A stretch of DNA of 64,000 nt from CAWFQB01 sp965277875 (GCA_965277875.1 CBDIDV010000002.1:4650001-4714000); one strand, 5' to 3'; shown: positions 37,553 through 46,662, counted from the stretch's first letter. The notes: generated by a model from the letters alone, not told the origin. Program-made: numbers and translations.

Positions 37553-37618
37553 GCCCTCGCACCTCCTGCCCCCATGCCGCGCTAAGTTGAGTTCCGCGAC
37601 ACGAAAAAAAGCTTCTTC

Positions 37619-37936
37619 TCAGCGCGAACCAGCGACTGCGTACCGCTTTTGTATTTGTGTGGCAAATGCTTCCCATTGAGCGGGCGCAACCGCAGGCAGA
37701 ATTTGGGGCGCGTTGTACAGGCGAAGAATTTCCGTATTGAATTTGCCGTCCCAATCCGCGCGAATGTTGTCTGGCAAACAACCCGACCACAGCAGTGTAT
37801 CATAGAGTTCAGCAAGCATCTTTTCTTGATCCAACTCTTCGCGCGTTTTCCCCTCCGCCAGCCACTCCTGGTCAATGATGTCCATCGCCCTCTGGTAAGC
37901 CTGTTCAGATATTGCCTGCTGTTCTGGTGTGTTCAT
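37619..37936 (-). CDS. Small hypothetical protein in the restriction island
   Basis: 105 acidic residues from the ATG at 37936 (MNTPEQQAISEQAYQRAMD). Mostly helical, no known motif recognised. The frame continues 12 codons upstream, but the ATG at 37936 is favoured because an extended -10 box ends 6 bases before it, suggesting a leaderless message. It lies between the HTH gene and the methylase. A role in the restriction system is inferred only from location. Confidence 0.6.
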   Translation of the reverse strand: MNTPEQQAISEQAYQRAMDIIDQEWLAEGKTREELDQEKMLAELYDTLLWSGCLPDNIRADWDGKFNTEILRLYNAPQILPAVAPAQWEAFATQIQKRYAVAGSR

Positions 37937-37942
37937 GCCGTC

Positions 37943-37951
37943 AGTATAACA
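37943..37951 (-). promoter_or_regulatory. Extended -10 box, leaderless start of the small protein
   Basis: On the - strand TGT followed by TATACT, ending 6 bases before the ATG at 37936, with no Shine-Dalgarno site. Confidence 0.5.
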
Positions 37952-38006
37952 TGCCGCCTGCCGATTGCACAAGTGCGATGCTTGGCGTCCGTCACGCTGA
38001 AACCTC

Positions 38007-38255
38007 CTACGGCTGCTTTAGCATATCTTCATATCTCTGGACGAACTCTAACAACTCGACGCCTAAAGCCCGACAAACCTCACGCAATTCAGGCAAATCT
38101 AAAATGCGTTCTCCCGACTCGAAGCGTGATACGAACGACTGAGGCTTACCGAGACGCTCGGCAAGTTCTACCTGCGTCAGGCGGGCCTCATGGCGCACTT
38201 GGCGAAGTAGGGATTGTAAAAGTTCCTGTTGCGGCGTGTAGAGTGACTTTTGCAC
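38007..38255 (-). CDS. XRE-type HTH regulator, candidate controller protein
   Basis: 82 residues. A single lambda-repressor-like helix-turn-helix (residues about 14-68: TQVELAERLGKPQSFVSRFE, then SGERILDLPELREVCRALGV). Size and position upstream of methylase and nuclease genes on the same strand resemble C (controller) proteins of Type II systems, which time nuclease expression. The GTG start at 38255 follows TACAAT by 5 bases without a Shine-Dalgarno site, consistent with a leaderless controller mRNA. A GAGTG-N7-CACTC palindrome covers the start codon. It could also be an unrelated XRE regulator. Confidence 0.8.
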   Translation of the reverse strand: MQKSLYTPQQELLQSLLRQVRHEARLTQVELAERLGKPQSFVSRFESGERILDLPELREVCRALGVELLEFVQRYEDMLKQP

Positions 38256-38266
38256 TCCACATTGTA
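38241..38266 (-). promoter_or_regulatory. Promoter and possible autoregulatory operator of the HTH gene
   Basis: TACAAT (-10, 38266-38261 on -) and the palindrome GAGTGACTTTTGCACTC (38241-38257), which overlaps the GTG start. Binding of the HTH protein here would block its own transcription start. No clear -35. Confidence 0.4.
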
Positions 38267-38339
38267 GAGACCACGTTGATATTATGCAGGAATTAGATAT
38301 TCAAGAGGAGAATAGTAAAAGCAAGAGCGGCGAACGAAC

Positions 38340-38753
38340 GTGCTAAACAAATACGCTGGAGAGAACATCAAGCAATTTGCACTTTGGGGCGCAATGATGG
38401 TAGTAGGATTGAGCGTTGGCACTCCAATCCGAACATCGGCACAGGAAAACAATTCCTCTTCTGCACCTGCTGCAAAGCAGCAGGACGTGGCTAACCTTCA
38501 TCCGGCTTTCAAGTACACGGGGGAACAAGTCACGCGCGCCATCGAAAAAGCGACTGAGGCGTTCCGAAAGGGAAAGAAGTTCGATGCAATCATAGGCAAG
38601 AACAGGCAGAACCTTCACTGGACGCTTGGCAAGGGAGGGAAGTCGCACGAATCTTTTGTTTGGAACTACGGATTAGATGGTATCACTATAAGCATTGAGG
38701 CATACCGGGCTGCCCGATTGTACGAGAATGTCAACATTCCAGAGAGTTACTAA
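38340..38753 (+). pseudogene. 5' part of a secreted-type gene interrupted by an in-frame stop
   Basis: 137 codons. Residues 1-35 look like a signal peptide (FALWGAMMVVGLSVGTPIRTSAQ). The frame ends in TAA at 38751-38753, and the same frame then continues open to 39221 without shift. The two halves therefore look like one gene (about 293 codons) broken by a nonsense codon. The start is a weak GTG with no good ribosome-binding site. Unlike its neighbours, the region is AT-richer and more Lys/Asn-rich, suggesting recent acquisition. No family recognised. Confidence 0.55.
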
Positions 38754-38762
38754 CAATCTGGC

Positions 38763-39221
38763 TTGTACTTGAAAGCTATGGTCTTCAATGTACTTCTTAC
38801 AAGTGTGCCACGGCCAGCGCAGTTCATATGGGAGCAAAATAAAGTCGCGGACGCAGGGGATGTGAAAGCGATAAAATTTGTTCTATCGGATGATCAAGGA
38901 CACAACTATACGGCGGAAGGCGGTAGCACACAGGGCAAAGACTCGTCAGGCGCGATGACCTTCTCCGGGGTTGCTGCAGTCCCGACCTTCGGCAGCATTT
39001 CCACAGGGAACTTTACTTCCTACTTTTCGCTGGAGAGCTACATACCCTGGAGCAAACAAGCGCCTTACTACCAAGCAAGGTACTTCGCACGTTTTTCATT
39101 ATTCGATGCGGATGGTCAATCGCGTATAAAACCTGATGTGAAGCAAATCACTTTGCATGTAATAACGGAGAGCGGCGAACTATCTGCCGTTTATAAATTG
39201 GCGGGTACTCCCGATTTATAA
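38763..39221 (+). pseudogene. 3' part of the same interrupted gene
   Basis: Same frame as the preceding half, resuming right after the TAA (first possible start a TTG at 38763). It encodes a beta-rich domain (FIWEQNKVADAGDVKAIKFV, ending YKLAGTPDL) with no known motif. Without its own Shine-Dalgarno site and start, independent translation is doubtful; readthrough or a recent nonsense mutation are the alternatives. Confidence 0.5.
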
Positions 39222-39311
39222 ACTTCTACCCTGCTTCTTCACTGTTATGCTGTTTCTACAGCAAAGATAAACGCGGTAAACAGATACTCGATTCAAAACT
39301 ACACATACTAC

Positions 39312-39351
39312 AGTAACCCCCACGCGTCGAGCATAACGCGTGGGGGTTACT
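39312..39351. terminator. Perfect 16-bp hairpin between convergent genes
   Basis: AGTAACCCCCACGCGT pairs perfectly with ACGCGTGGGGGTTACT around an 8-nt loop. No T-run, but the position between a + gene and the end of rnj (-) suits a bidirectional terminator. Confidence 0.6.
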
Positions 39352-39400
39352 GATGAGTTGATACACTATCTTTTCAGCCTGCGTACTCTGCGGACGCAGA

Positions 39401-41101
39401 TTAGATTTCCATGATGACGGGCATCACGACGGGGCGGCGGTTGGTGCGCTTGCGGAGGTACTTGGAAACCACGTCATGAACGGTCACGCGCACCGTATCC
39501 ACATCCGAACCCTCCGTGAAGTTGAGTTCCTCGACCGCCTGGCTGACCTTTTCGCTGGCGTCCTCGAAAAGCTGGTTGCTGTCTTCGGGCTTGAGAAAGC
39601 CGCGCGAAAGCCAGTCGGGGCCGGCAAGCACCTCGCCCGTGCTGCGATCCATCGTCATGGTCACGATCACGGTTCCGTCCTGCGACAGATGACGCCGGTC
39701 GCGCAGAACCACGTCGGACACGCCGCCCGTGGAAATGCCGTCCACGAGAACGCTGCCGTGCGGCACGGTCTCTTTGCCCTTGCGCGCGCCCTTTTCGTCT
39801 ACGATCAGCATTTGCCCGACATCAAAGGTCAGCACGTTTTCCGGCGGGTACTCCATGTCAATCGCCATGTTGCGGTACGCGCTGTAATGCCGCGCCTCGC
39901 CGTGATAGGGAGCCACAAAGTCCGGGCGGGTCAGGTTAATCATCATCTTGAGTTCTTCCTGATAGCCATGCCCCGACACATGAACGTTTTGCAGCGCCTC
40001 ATAGATCACGGTCGCGCCCAGCTTGAAGATGCGGTTGACCACGCGCCATACCATGTCCTCGTTGCCGGGGATGGGCGTGGAACTCAGAATTACCGTATCG
40101 GTCGGCTCGATCTGAATTTTGCTGTTGTCGTCGCGGCTCATGCGTGTCAGGCCCGCCAGCGGCTCGCCCTGGCTGCCCGTCGTTAATACGGCGATCTCGT
40201 TGGGACTGTACTTGTGCATGTCCTCGACTTTGAGAACCTGCTCGTCGGCGATACGCAGGATGCCCAGCGAACGGGCCGTGGTCACGTTCTGGCTCATGCT
40301 GCGCCCAAAGATCGCCACCTTGCGCCCATAGCGCGTGGCCGTGTCGAATACGGTCTGAACGCGGTGCAGGTTGCTGCCGAACGTCGCCACGATCACGCGG
40401 CCCGTGCAGTCGCGCATAAACCGCTCGAAAACCGGAACCAGGCTGCGCTCGCTGGGCGACCAGCCCTTGCGCTCCACGTTCACGCTGTCTGAGATCAGCA
40501 GGCGGACGCCCTCATCGCCGACCTGCGCCAGTCGGCTGGCGTCGAACAGGCGGTTGTCAACCGGCGTATTGTCAATCTTAAAGTCGGAAGTATGCACGAC
40601 CGTACCCACGGGCGAGCGAATAATCAGGGCGGCGGCGTCCGGCAGACTGTGCGTGACATGTACGGCCTCGATGGATAGCGGCCCGAACTCGACGCGCTTG
40701 CCGGTGTCGGGGTACACGTTGAAAGCCGTGCTGCCCACCAGGCCATGCTCGCTGAGTTTTTCGCGCACCATGCCCAGCGTGAGCTTGGTTCCGTACAGCG
40801 GCAGGGGCAACTGCTTCAGCACATACGGCAGCGCGCCGATATGATCCTCGTGGCCGTGGGTCAGACAGATGGCCTTGACCATCTCGCGGTTTTCCAGCAG
40901 GTACGAGATGTCGGGGATGATCAGGTCTACGCCCGGCTGTTCCTCATTGGCAAAAGCGACGCCGCAGTCAATCACGATGATAGTGTCTTCGTAGCGGACG
41001 GCAAGCATATTCTTGCCGATGTCACCGCTGCCGCCCAGCGAAATAATCTGTAGTTTTCCGTTCGTTCCCGTGGCACTCGTTCCATTTGTTTTCTCAGGCA
41101 C
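39401..41101 (-). CDS. rnj: Ribonuclease J
   Basis: About 566 residues. The beta-CASP metallo-beta-lactamase signature is clear: SLGGSGDIGKNML, CLTHGHEDHIGALPYVL, HVTHSLPDAAALII, TTGSQGEPLAGLTR (beta-CASP) and HVSGHGYQEELKMM (motif C region). It acts as an endo- and 5'-exoribonuclease in RNA decay and maturation. I prefer the GTG at 41101 (GAGAGG 7 bases upstream) over the TTG at 41116. It is the third gene after asd and dapA, an order familiar from Bacillus (asd-dap-dapA-rnj). A large inverted repeat element lies just upstream, between dapA and rnj. Confidence 0.95.
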   Translation of the reverse strand: MPEKTNGTSATGTNGKLQIISLGGSGDIGKNMLAVRYEDTIIVIDCGVAFANEEQPGVDLIIPDISYLLENREMVKAICLTHGHEDHIGALPYVLKQLPLPLYGTKLTLGMVREKLSEHGLVGSTAFNVYPDTGKRVEFGPLSIEAVHVTHSLPDAAALIIRSPVGTVVHTSDFKIDNTPVDNRLFDASRLAQVGDEGVRLLISDSVNVERKGWSPSERSLVPVFERFMRDCTGRVIVATFGSNLHRVQTVFDTATRYGRKVAIFGRSMSQNVTTARSLGILRIADEQVLKVEDMHKYSPNEIAVLTTGSQGEPLAGLTRMSRDDNSKIQIEPTDTVILSSTPIPGNEDMVWRVVNRIFKLGATVIYEALQNVHVSGHGYQEELKMMINLTRPDFVAPYHGEARHYSAYRNMAIDMEYPPENVLTFDVGQMLIVDEKGARKGKETVPHGSVLVDGISTGGVSDVVLRDRRHLSQDGTVIVTMTMDRSTGEVLAGPDWLSRGFLKPEDSNQLFEDASEKVSQAVEELNFTEGSDVDTVRVTVHDVVSKYLRKRTNRRPVVMPVIMEI

Positions 41102-41122
41102 AATAATCCCTCTCAAAAAAGT

Positions 41123-41309
41123 AATCCATAGACAGGATTAACAGGATTTTCAGGATTCACAGGATTACACCAACGCAACGGGATATAAAGTGAACTCTTC
41201 ACGCGTTCGAGGCGCAGGCGTTTATCTTCGGAGTTCACCGCAAGACAAGTTTCAATGTCTGATATAATCCTGTCAATCCTGAAAATCCTGTTAATCCTGT
41301 CTATGGATT
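41123..41309. repeat. Large inverted-repeat element, family C
   Basis: 45-bp arms (41123-41167 and 41265-41309) are reverse complements with one mismatch and consist of AATCCTGTTAATCCTG-type units. A nested pair GTGAACTC / GAGTTCAC lies inside. It separates dapA from rnj and would form a long hairpin in a shared transcript. Confidence 0.85.
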
Positions 41310-41348
41310 TTCGATGTTTGTCTACTACTTGCTACAGTCCTCTACGTT

Positions 41349-42248
41349 TCAAAGCAGGCCGTAATTAGCCAGCGCTGCGCGTACAATCTCCTTTTCCTTA
41401 TCCGTCGCCGGGACAAGCGGCAGGCGCAGTCCGCCCGCGTTCAATCCCAGCATGTTGAGCGCGGCTTTCAGCGGGGCCGGGCTGGGCGTGGTCGGCTGAA
41501 AACAGGCGCGCAGCATGGGCAGCATCTTGACGTTCAATCGCGCCGCTTCGTCCAAGTTCCCGTTAGCGAACGCCGCGCACAGCGCCTTCATATCGTTGCC
41601 GACAAGATGAGCCGTGACGCTGACTACGCCCACGCCGCCCACGGCAAGCAGGGGCAGGGTCAGGCCGTCGTCGCCGCTGTACACGCTAAAGTGTTGGTCT
41701 GTGCCGCCCACGATCTCGGCGGTCTGCACCAGATTGTTGGCCGCTTCTTTGGTCGCCACGATGTTTGGCACGTCGTTAGCCAGCCGAACCGTCGTGACTG
41801 CGTCCATGTTCTGGGCCGTGCGCGGCGGCACGTTATACAGCATACAGGCCAGGCCGGGAACAGCGGAAGCAATCGCCTTGAAGTGCTGATACAGCCCTTC
41901 CTGCGAGGGCTTGTTATACGGCGGCACGACGAGCAATGCGCCGTCCACGCCTAACTCCGCCGCTTCCTGCGTCAGTCTGATGCTTGCTGCCGTGTCATTG
42001 CCGCCCGTACCCGCGATCACTTTGCCGCGTCCTTCTGAGGCCCGCATTACGAGCGCGAACAAACGCAGCTTCTCGTCGTGCGACAGGGTAGGCGACTCGC
42101 CCGTCGTCCCCGCCACGACAATGCCATCCGAGCCGTTCTTCAGCAGATGATTGACCATGCCAATCGTCGCCTGCTCGTCAATGCGTCCCTGCGCGTCGAA
42201 CGGCGTCACCATCGCTGTCAGCACCTGTCCCCAAACCGCCTGCCGCAT
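41349..42248 (-). CDS. dapA: 4-hydroxy-tetrahydrodipicolinate synthase
   Basis: 299 residues from the ATG at 42248, whose product MRQAVWGQVLTAMVTPF begins as DapA usually does. An upstream in-frame GTG at 42281 with AGGAG is a possible alternative. Active-site elements: AGTTGESPTLSHDEK, YNVPPRTAQN (proton-relay Tyr) and IVATKEA (Schiff-base Lys). It condenses pyruvate with aspartate semialdehyde for lysine and diaminopimelate. asd, which makes the substrate, is directly upstream. Confidence 0.95.
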   Translation of the reverse strand: MRQAVWGQVLTAMVTPFDAQGRIDEQATIGMVNHLLKNGSDGIVVAGTTGESPTLSHDEKLRLFALVMRASEGRGKVIAGTGGNDTAASIRLTQEAAELGVDGALLVVPPYNKPSQEGLYQHFKAIASAVPGLACMLYNVPPRTAQNMDAVTTVRLANDVPNIVATKEAANNLVQTAEIVGGTDQHFSVYSGDDGLTLPLLAVGGVGVVSVTAHLVGNDMKALCAAFANGNLDEAARLNVKMLPMLRACFQPTTPSPAPLKAALNMLGLNAGGLRLPLVPATDKEKEIVRAALANYGLL

Positions 42249-42293
42249 ACCATCTGACCTTTCAAAAACAATATCAGCCACGTAACTCCTGAA

Positions 42294-42394
42294 CTGCTTT
42301 ACCGCAGATTAGGCGGATGACACGGATGAACGCAGATTTGTTTTGGGATTATCCGCGTGTATCTGTTTCATCCGTGTCATCTGCGGTAAAGCAG
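42294..42394. repeat. Palindromic repeat, family D, copy 2
   Basis: Starts CTGCTTTACCGCAGATTAGG and ends with the complement ATCTGCGGTAAAGCAG. Arms also share ATGACACGGATGAA. Same family as 34695-34790. Sits between asd and dapA. Confidence 0.8.
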
Positions 42395-42402
42395 TTGGTT
42401 CT

Positions 42403-43419
42403 TTATTCCTGCATTCGCATCCATTTTTCCGCGATTTGGATGCCGTTAAGCGCCGCGCCCTTCAAAATCTGGTCGCCGGACAGGAACAAGTCTACGGCGT
42501 CGTCGTTGGACAGGTCGTAGCGCAGACGACCTACCAGAACGTCGTCCTGACCGCTCGCCTCGATGGGCATGGGAAAATGGTTTTCGGCGCGGTCATCTAC
42601 GACGCGGACGCCGGGGAATTGGGACAGGGCGTGGCGCATGGCGTCTAAGGTGGGCCGCTTGCCGGTCTCAAATTCGATGTTGACGCTTTCGCTGTGGGCG
42701 CGCAGGACGGGAACGCGTATACACGTCGCGCTGATCTTCATGGTCGGGTCGTGCAGGATTTTGCGCGACTCGTAGATCATCTTGCGCTCTTCCTCATTAT
42801 AGCCCGTGTCGTCTATCTTGGTGTTGTGCGAGAACAGGTTGAACGCGATGGGGTGCGGGAACACGCGGGGCGTGATCGGTCGGTCGCGCAGGGCGTCGTG
42901 GGTCTGTTCCATCAGTTCCTGCATGGCCTGCGCGCCCGCGCCGCTCGCCGCCTGATACGTGGAGGCGACGATGCGCCGCACATCCGCGAGTTGTCGCAAC
43001 GGGGCCACGGCCATCAGCATCACAATCGTGGAGCAGTTGGGATTGGCGATGATGCCCTTGTGTTCGCGGATGTCGTCCGGGTTGATTTCGGGGATCACGA
43101 GCGGAACGTTTTCGTCCATGCGGTACGCGCTGCTGTTGTCAATCACGAGGGCGCCGTCCCGCACGGCAGCAGGCGCAAACTCTTTGCTGCGCGACCCGCC
43201 TGCGGAAAACAGGGCGATGTCTATGCCTTTAAAGCTGTCGGTCGTGAGCAGTTCTACGGGCAGCGGCTTGCCCCGAAACGTCAGGCTGCGTCCCGCCGAC
43301 CGCTCGCTCGCCAGCAGGCGCAGGCCGGCAAGCGGGAATTCGCGTGATTCAAGCAGGTTCAAAAACTCGGTGCCGACGGCCCCGGTCGCGCCGGCAATGG
43401 CGACGTGATACGTTCTCAT
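42403..43419 (-). CDS. asd: Aspartate-semialdehyde dehydrogenase
   Basis: 338 residues from the ATG at 43419, giving MRTYHVAIAGATGAVGTEF, the NADP-binding N-terminus. The catalytic Cys lies in NPNCSTIVM, followed by YQAASGAGAQAMQEL and the substrate His in CIRVPVLRAHSE. The frame is open 82 codons further upstream, but that part is Cys/Arg-rich and not Asd-like. It reduces aspartyl phosphate to the semialdehyde used by DapA. First gene of the asd-dapA-rnj group. Confidence 0.96.
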   Translation of the reverse strand: MRTYHVAIAGATGAVGTEFLNLLESREFPLAGLRLLASERSAGRSLTFRGKPLPVELLTTDSFKGIDIALFSAGGSRSKEFAPAAVRDGALVIDNSSAYRMDENVPLVIPEINPDDIREHKGIIANPNCSTIVMLMAVAPLRQLADVRRIVASTYQAASGAGAQAMQELMEQTHDALRDRPITPRVFPHPIAFNLFSHNTKIDDTGYNEEERKMIYESRKILHDPTMKISATCIRVPVLRAHSESVNIEFETGKRPTLDAMRHALSQFPGVRVVDDRAENHFPMPIEASGQDDVLVGRLRYDLSNDDAVDLFLSGDQILKGAALNGIQIAEKWMRMQE

Positions 43420-43535
43420 GTATGCTGCACTCGCTTCTAAAATCCGCTGCAAAAGCTGTAAAAAGTCCATCCCGGTCTGAGGCGGCGTTCCTGCCGCCCC
43501 TAAATATGCTGGAAAATACAATTCAGGGCTTAGAC

Positions 43536-43565
43536 AGTGTACTCTACGCCCCTCGCAAACGTCAA
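43536..43565 (-). promoter_or_regulatory. Sigma70-type promoter for asd-dapA-rnj
   Basis: On the - strand TTGACG (43565-43560), an 18-bp spacer and TACACT (43541-43536), about 117 bases before the asd start. Confidence 0.5.
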
Positions 43566-43661
43566 CAGGCGCAGCACAATTCGCAGGGCGAATACATCTT
43601 GATACAATACCTCTTGATACGCGGGCTTTGATTTTACCATTGGCGCTCACGCCACGAGTTG

Positions 43662-45959
43662 TCACAGCAGCGTGGCTGCGAGCGCGTCAAGGTCGGCGAA
43701 ACTGACCGGCTTCAAGTATTCAAAGTCGGACTGATGCACGATGCGATACTGCCACGGCGTTCCGGTCAGCAGGCTTGCGTTTTCACACCAGAGGGTCGCG
43801 GCGCGGTTCTTGTGGGCCACATCCACGTTTACCTGCCCCTTTGTTTCCACGATCCAGTGCGTACCGTCGTCCGTAACCGCGACAAAATCCGGCTCATAGT
43901 AGCGCAGGTTGGTGGCGTTGTCCGTGTACTCGATGGCAAAGCCGAACGGCGTGGGCAGTTTGGAAAACCGCTGTACGTCCTGGCTGTCCTGCAAAAACTT
44001 GGCGAACTTGCGCTCGAAATCGTTGTCACAGGGAACCAGATTGAATACGCATTTGGCAGCGTTTTCTAAGGTAGGCCGGGAGTAGGGGAACGGCGTGGTC
44101 TGGGACAGCCTGCGCCCCGCGTGTTCCAGCTGCGGGGCGCGCTCCTCGATGACAAGACCGCGCAACGCCTGCGCGAACGTCTTGACGGTTATAAAGTGCG
44201 CCACATTGCTCGATATGGCCTTTATCATGGCCTTGCTGTCCAGCGTGACCGCTTCGCCGAACGCGCGCTGTTCCAGAAACTCCCGCACTTTGGGAACCAT
44301 GTACGCGAACTGCGACGGCAGCTTGACATCCTGCGCGATGCGCTTGGCGTAGTACGAGATCACCTCGCCCGCCGTCTGCGGTTCAGGAATGGTATAGTCG
44401 CGCTCGATCTCTTTTTGCAGGGTGAGGATGTCGTAGCCCTCGTAGCGGAAACTCTGCGCCGCCACATCCCCCTCCTTGCGCGGCAGGATGGGATGCGTAA
44501 AGGCGGACACGTCCAGCGCGGCTATCTCCTCGGCAAGCGTTTTCTTGCGCGTCAAGGTAGGGCTGAGAACAGGCAGGGCGATGTCTTTGTCCATTTTGAC
44601 CGCGTCGGGGGCTATCGTAACGACGCTGACCTTGTCCTTGCCGATCTCGAACGTGTCTAATTGTAAATCTTCTTCGCGCTCCAACTGCTCCACAAACTCG
44701 ATAAAATTCTTGTTGCCGATCACGTCCACGCGCTCGACGTAGTTCATTCCCTGATCCCGGAACATCAGGCGCAGGCCGCGCCCGATGGTCTGTTCGGGCA
44801 GGATGTTGGCTTTGGAACTGTACGGGCGCAGGCCGATAATCACGGTCACGTTCTGCACGTCCCAGCCCTCGCGCAGCATCATTACGCTGACGATGGCATT
44901 GACAGAACTTGTCGCCTCATCCACGGCGCGGGCGGTTTCCCTGGCCTTGTCCAGGTCCTTTTTGCTGACCTCGCCTGCCCGGTCGGTGTGAATGATAAGC
45001 AACTTATCTCCGGCAAATTCTTCAGGGTACTTGTCACGCAGATAGCTGCCTACATCCTCGGCTTCATTCGTGTCGTTCATCATCACGAACAGCAGGGGCT
45101 TCTTGGCAAGCGGGGCAAGCTGCTCGCGGTACTCTTTCCAGCGCGCCACGCCCGCCGTCAGGTACGCCGCGTACTTGACGCTGGCGATGTCGGACGGGGC
45201 TTCCGCGATGCCCACGGCCAGCCCCTTCATGGGCCGCTTCACGATATTGTCCAGAATGGCCTGCTTGAGCGGATAGTCGTAGATCGTCCACGAGAACAAC
45301 TGGCCTTTGCTGTGACGCGGCGTGGCGGTCACGTCTAATTGTAGAAGGGTGCAGGGGTCGAGAGATTTGTGCAGCCGGCGCAGGGCCTTGTTCCACGCGC
45401 TTTCTTCCTCGTGCGTGTGGTGCGCCTCGTCGTTGAGCGCCATGCAGTGTCCGGCGCGGGCCGCGATGCGAGCCGCGAAATCCTCCACGGCCATCTTCTT
45501 GGCGGGCGGCTTCGCGCCCAGAATGGCCGTCATAGGGTTTTCTTCGCCGTCCTCGTCCGCGCTTGTGTCCTCGTGCAGCTGGTCAATGTTGGTCAGGTAC
45601 AACGCCCCGGACGAGGCGGCGCGCTCGCCCTCGCCGCGCATGTAGCAGTCGAACTCCCAGAACAGGCGCATTTCAGGCGGGATCACGGGGTCAACCTCGA
45701 AGATGCGCCCGTTCGCGAAATCGGAGCGCAGGCGTTCAAACACGATCACATTGGGGGCGATAAGCAGAAAGGTGCGGGCGTAATCGTCGCCGTTTTCCAG
45801 CAGGGCGTTGAAATACTGCCAGGCGATGGCGAGCGACATCACTTTTGTTTTGCCGCTGCCCGTCGCCATTTTGATGCAGTAGCGGGCAAAGTCGTCGTAT
45901 TGCAGCAGTTTCAGGCCGGACGTGGTGGAGTAGAGAGTGTTAGGTACTTTGGGCCACAT
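43662..45959 (-). pseudogene. Type III restriction enzyme Res, main part of a disrupted gene
   Basis: Residues from the tenth codon onward (YSTTSGLKLLQ...) are Res-derived; the first nine (MWPKVPNTL) come from an inserted element. Walker A is KMATGSGKT, the DEAH box is LNDEAHHTHEE, further SF2 motifs include MLREGWDV and QTIGRGLRLMF, and the C-terminal nuclease core is YEPDFVAV...WIVETKGQ (PD-(D/E)xK). About 756 codons remain, lacking the first 97 residues, which lie at 46091-46384 beyond the insertion. Helicase and nuclease motifs are otherwise intact, so if translated it would be an N-truncated enzyme of doubtful function. The partner Mod gene is intact upstream. Confidence 0.88.
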
Positions 45960-46091
45960 ATCGCGCTACAAAGACCGTACAGCGCCAGATGTAGCGGGGC
46001 TGGTATATCAGGCGTCTAGCAAACTGTCCATTCGCTCGCATTGTTGACATTCAATGTAAGCAGATGCGTCAAAAAAGTGCCTAACACTCTC
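45933..46091. mobile_element. 159-bp MITE with TA target duplication inside res, family E
   Basis: The ends are inverted: GAGAGTGTTAGGTACTTT on the left and AAAGTGCCTAACACTCTC on the right (one mismatch). The element is flanked by TA at 45931-45932 and 46092-46093, the signature of IS630/Tc1-mariner type insertion. Removing the element with one TA joins KALVET to YSTTSGL in one open frame and rebuilds a normal Res N-terminus. There is no transposase inside, so it is non-autonomous. Confidence 0.9.
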
Positions 46092-46384
46092 TAGGTCTCG
46101 ACAAGGGCTTTCTGCCTGCGGACGCGGGCGATCTCGTACAGATAGATCATGGTCTCGATGGCCTCGCGCTGCGCATAGTGGTACGCGAAGCGGCGTCCAT
46201 TGGGCAGCCGGTGGTCGGCGCGGAACCAGAAGTGCAGCAGGGCGCGCGTGGTCTGGGTCGCGCCCTTGTAGCCGCCGTCGCGCCACGCGTCTACGGCCGC
46301 GCGTATGGCCGGCACACACGGCGCGGTAGAGACTTTGGCCTCGAACATGTTGGTCTGCGAGGGGGCGGCTTTGGCGCGGGGCAT
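46091..46384 (-). pseudogene. N-terminal fragment of the Type III Res gene
   Basis: 97 codons from the ATG at 46384 (MPRAKAAPSQTNMF). It contains DAWRDGGYKGATQTTRALL and FAYHYAQREAIETMIYLYE, the conserved region that precedes the Walker A motif in Type III Res subunits. The frame ends at a TAG created by the inserted element. Together with 43662-45930 it makes an ancestral protein of about 853 residues. Confidence 0.85.
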
Positions 46385-46441
46385 AGCGGGTTACTCCTCA
46401 TATAAGATGCAGATTCTGCACACGGGCGGTGCGGCGTGTGC

Positions 46442-46517
46442 TATACTGTAACCAATTCGACACTTCTCGAAGGCGGAAGACATTGCTCTTCGGAGAGGCC
46501 CATCAGGGTCTCTTTTT
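46442..46517 (+). ncRNA. Possible small RNA unit divergent from res
   Basis: An extended -10 (TGC then TATACT at 46442-46447) is followed about 45 bases later by a terminator-like hairpin GAGAGGCCC / GGGTCTCTT with TTTTT (46493-46517). A transcript of about 65 nt would result, with a CTCTTCGGAGAG hairpin. No protein gene on this strand uses these signals. Just beyond, CTATTTTCA / TGAAAATAG forms another hairpin at 46558-46580. Unproven. Confidence 0.3.
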
Positions 46518-46662
46518 GCGTTTGGTACTAAACGGGTTTGCTCTTTTGCGGAAGGCGCTATTTTCATTTCGTGAAAATAGAAAAACTCTATTTTCACGCT
46601 CACGGTCAGACGAGAAAATAGGAGGGTATACGCTTGTCTATTCCTGCGTCCAGGGGGTAGCC

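Noticed and set aside
38284..38346. Small ORF of 20 codons (ATG at 38284) before the split gene.
   Set aside because: Too short and without support; may be chance, although it overlaps the next start.
42403..43665. Longer asd frame starting at 43665.
   Set aside because: The extra 82 residues are Cys/Arg-rich and unlike any Asd; the ATG at 43419 gives the normal NADP-binding N-terminus.
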